Below, in pieces: positions 62,795 through 64,000 of a stretch of 64,000 nucleotides of DNA. The notes under the pieces are model-generated. The model was given only the letters and a program-made list of their open reading frames with translations, was not told where the DNA came from and did not search any database. How positions within the stretch are numbered: position 1 is the stretch's first letter; each line of letters begins with the position of its first letter. Where the stretch lies: NCBI GenBank assembly GCA_024401695.1, contig JAKSKN010000001.1, positions 372,001-436,000 on the forward strand. Reading direction: 5' to 3'. A program made the position numbers and the translations under genes. This DNA is from Bacteroidales bacterium (GTDB taxonomy: Bacteria; Bacteroidota; Bacteroidia; Bacteroidales; UBA932).

Positions 62795-64000
62795 ATGAAT
62801 GACATCGTTCTCTCCGCACTGTTGAACCTGTTCGCCCTCTTCGGCTCAGAAAAGGGACTGGACAAGAAAATCTCCCTCGAACTGATCGAGGATTATCTTG
62901 TCAGGTTCTTTGGCATCAGGAATACAAAATCCTACACGAGGCTCTATACAGACTTGCGTGAATTCTACGATGACAGCCCCGAGATGGACAAGGATACCAT
63001 CGTGACGGGCATATGCTCCAATCTCAAGGCCAGGATAACGACTGCAGAGAAAGTAACAACCCTGCTCCGAATGATGGAGTTCTGCAGCAAGCAGACGGAA
63101 GATTTCAATCCGGGGGAACGCATTTTCACCCTTGTCGCCGACAATCTTGAAATCGAAAGCGACATCTTTGAAGGTATGTCCGGATTTGCATCCGGCGAAG
63201 ATGGAGGAATGGTCCGTATTCTGAGGCTTGACGAGGAAGGAGACATTCTCAAAACGCTTTTCATCGAGCGTTTGAAACTTTTGATTTTCTCGTGCAGACC
63301 CGTGCACAGCATCTGGATGGATGACATTCAGGTCCGTGACAACACCTTCCAGGTATGGAACCAGAGCAGTGTACTGAAAAGCGCTCATTTCAGCCCTGTT
63401 TATCATTCCACCGTAATCGAAAAATATATTTCCGCCGACAGTTCCGATGTGGTTGAACTTTGCGGACGTGATATCAATTTCCGTTTTGACACGGGTGGCG
63501 ACAATGGTATGCATAACCTGAGCTTTACCCTCAAGAGCGGGGAGCTGGTGGCCATAATGGGCGGCAGCGGCGTCGGAAAGTCCACACTGCTGTCATTGCT
63601 CAACGGCAACCTTATTCCGCAGAGCGGGAAAATAACCGTCAACGGTCACGACATCAGTGAACCTGAAGCGAAGAAAATGATTGGTTTCGTCCCGCAGGAC
63701 GACCTTCTGATAGAGGAACTTACGGTCTATCAGAACCTCTGGTACACCGCCAAGCTATGCTTTGAGGGTATGCCTGACCCTGAAATCGACAGGCGCGTGA
63801 TTTCCGTGCTCACCCAGCTCGGGCTGGATGCCGCAAAGGACCTCAAGGTAGGCTCGCCTCTTCAGAAATATATTTCAGGCGGACAGCGCAAACGCTTGAA
63901 CATCGCCCTGGAGCTCATCAGGGAACCGGCGATACTCTTCCTTGACGAACCGACTTCGGGTCTGTCCTCAACTGATACGGAGAAGGTGGTCAACATCCTC
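62795..64000 (+). CDS. ABC transporter ATP-binding protein, ABCG-like (partial)
   Basis: The frame is open from ATG 62795 to the window edge, 402 codons. An N-terminal helical domain of about 230 residues precedes a nucleotide-binding domain with Walker A GGSGVGKSTLL, signature SGGQRKRLNIALEL and Walker B ILFLDEPTSGL. SGGQRKR is ABCG-like, where ATPase and membrane domains share one chain, so helices are expected downstream. The N-terminal domain is not one I can name with confidence. It starts 1 nt after the TonB-like stop. Confidence 0.85.
   Translation, partial: MNDIVLSALLNLFALFGSEKGLDKKISLELIEDYLVRFFGIRNTKSYTRLYTDLREFYDDSPEMDKDTIVTGICSNLKARITTAEKVTTLLRMMEFCSKQTEDFNPGERIFTLVADNLEIESDIFEGMSGFASGEDGGMVRILRLDEEGDILKTLFIERLKLLIFSCRPVHSIWMDDIQVRDNTFQVWNQSSVLKSAHFSPVYHSTVIEKYISADSSDVVELCGRDINFRFDTGGDNGMHNLSFTLKSGELVAIMGGSGVGKSTLLSLLNGNLIPQSGKITVNGHDISEPEAKKMIGFVPQDDLLIEELTVYQNLWYTAKLCFEGMPDPEIDRRVISVLTQLGLDAAKDLKVGSPLQKYISGGQRKRLNIALELIREPAILFLDEPTSGLSSTDTEKVVNIL

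Noticed and set aside
61714-62865. 383-codon minus-strand ORF over udk and the TonB-like gene
   Set aside because: Antisense to two genes with clear motifs; no promoter or family signal.
1-64000. A novel defence, phage or secondary-metabolite system
   Set aside because: I looked for integrases, toxin-antitoxin pairs, reverse transcriptases, restriction genes, and large synthases and found none. The window is core housekeeping, so I do not claim a new system.

Overview
The window looks like a chromosomal segment of a Bacteroidota species, most likely order Bacteroidales. The gene families are typical of that group: Porin_10-type and DUF3078 outer-membrane proteins, a WbqC-like protein, a BT_3928-type membrane protein, an archaeal/eukaryal-type prolyl-tRNA synthetase, and an ExbB-ExbD-ExbD operon. 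Many genes carry the Bacteroidota -7 promoter element TAnnTTTG, and Shine-Dalgarno sequences are almost absent. GC content is about 53-55% by eye, with C- and G-ending codons favoured. Genus and species cannot be named from this window.

Layout. 1-6 kb: an incomplete AddB-like gene, a lytic transglycosylase, alr, rmuC and an exported C1B peptidase. 5.9-13.1 kb (minus): rpmH, then a tightly overlapping run polA - sigma factor - glpA - glpB - glpC - rsmG. 13.1-16.3 kb: a 140-bp palindromic MITE-like element, tadA, tRNA-Gln, and a flotillin/NfeD/HTH cluster. 16.4-20.8 kb (minus): rimP-nusA-infB, ending in a very long hairpin. 20.9-27.0 kb (minus): envelope genes (Ser/Gly-rich lipoprotein, FadL-like barrel, lpxD, lpxC, lpxA, WbqC-like). 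27.1-30.6 kb: proS, a DUF3078 protein, tilS. 30.5-33.9 kb (minus): a sodium/solute symporter and an acyl-CoA ligase-like protein. 33.9-39.0 kb: a probable glycan-degrading operon (carboxylesterase, DUF1573 protein, GH3 xylosidase-like enzyme). 39.1-45.6 kb: divIC-like, tmk, a BT_3928-like protein, an MBL hydrolase, nucleotidyltransferases, a CPBP protease and an AmgK/MurU-like pair. 45.6-57.5 kb: a Porin_10 protein with an MltF-like transglycosylase, an FtsX permease/TPR/RNA-methyltransferase/SRPBCC operon, NUDIX, queA, dprA, tatD-like, ansA. 57.6-60 kb: exbB-X-exbD-exbD. 60-64 kb: asnS, udk, a TonB-like protein and an ABC transporter cut by the window edge.

The content is mostly core housekeeping: translation, DNA replication and repair, lipid A, peptidoglycan turnover and outer-membrane energisation. 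I see no CRISPR array, prophage, integrase, secondary-metabolite cluster or obvious defence system. The most unusual signals are (a) a window-wide scarcity of the palindrome CATG that does not hold in the exbBD operon, (b) the 140-bp palindrome between polA and tadA, (c) the 28-bp-stem hairpin after infB, and (d) several shortened proteins (GlpB, RimP, and LpxC without a fused FabZ). No stretch longer than 300 bases lacks a gene.
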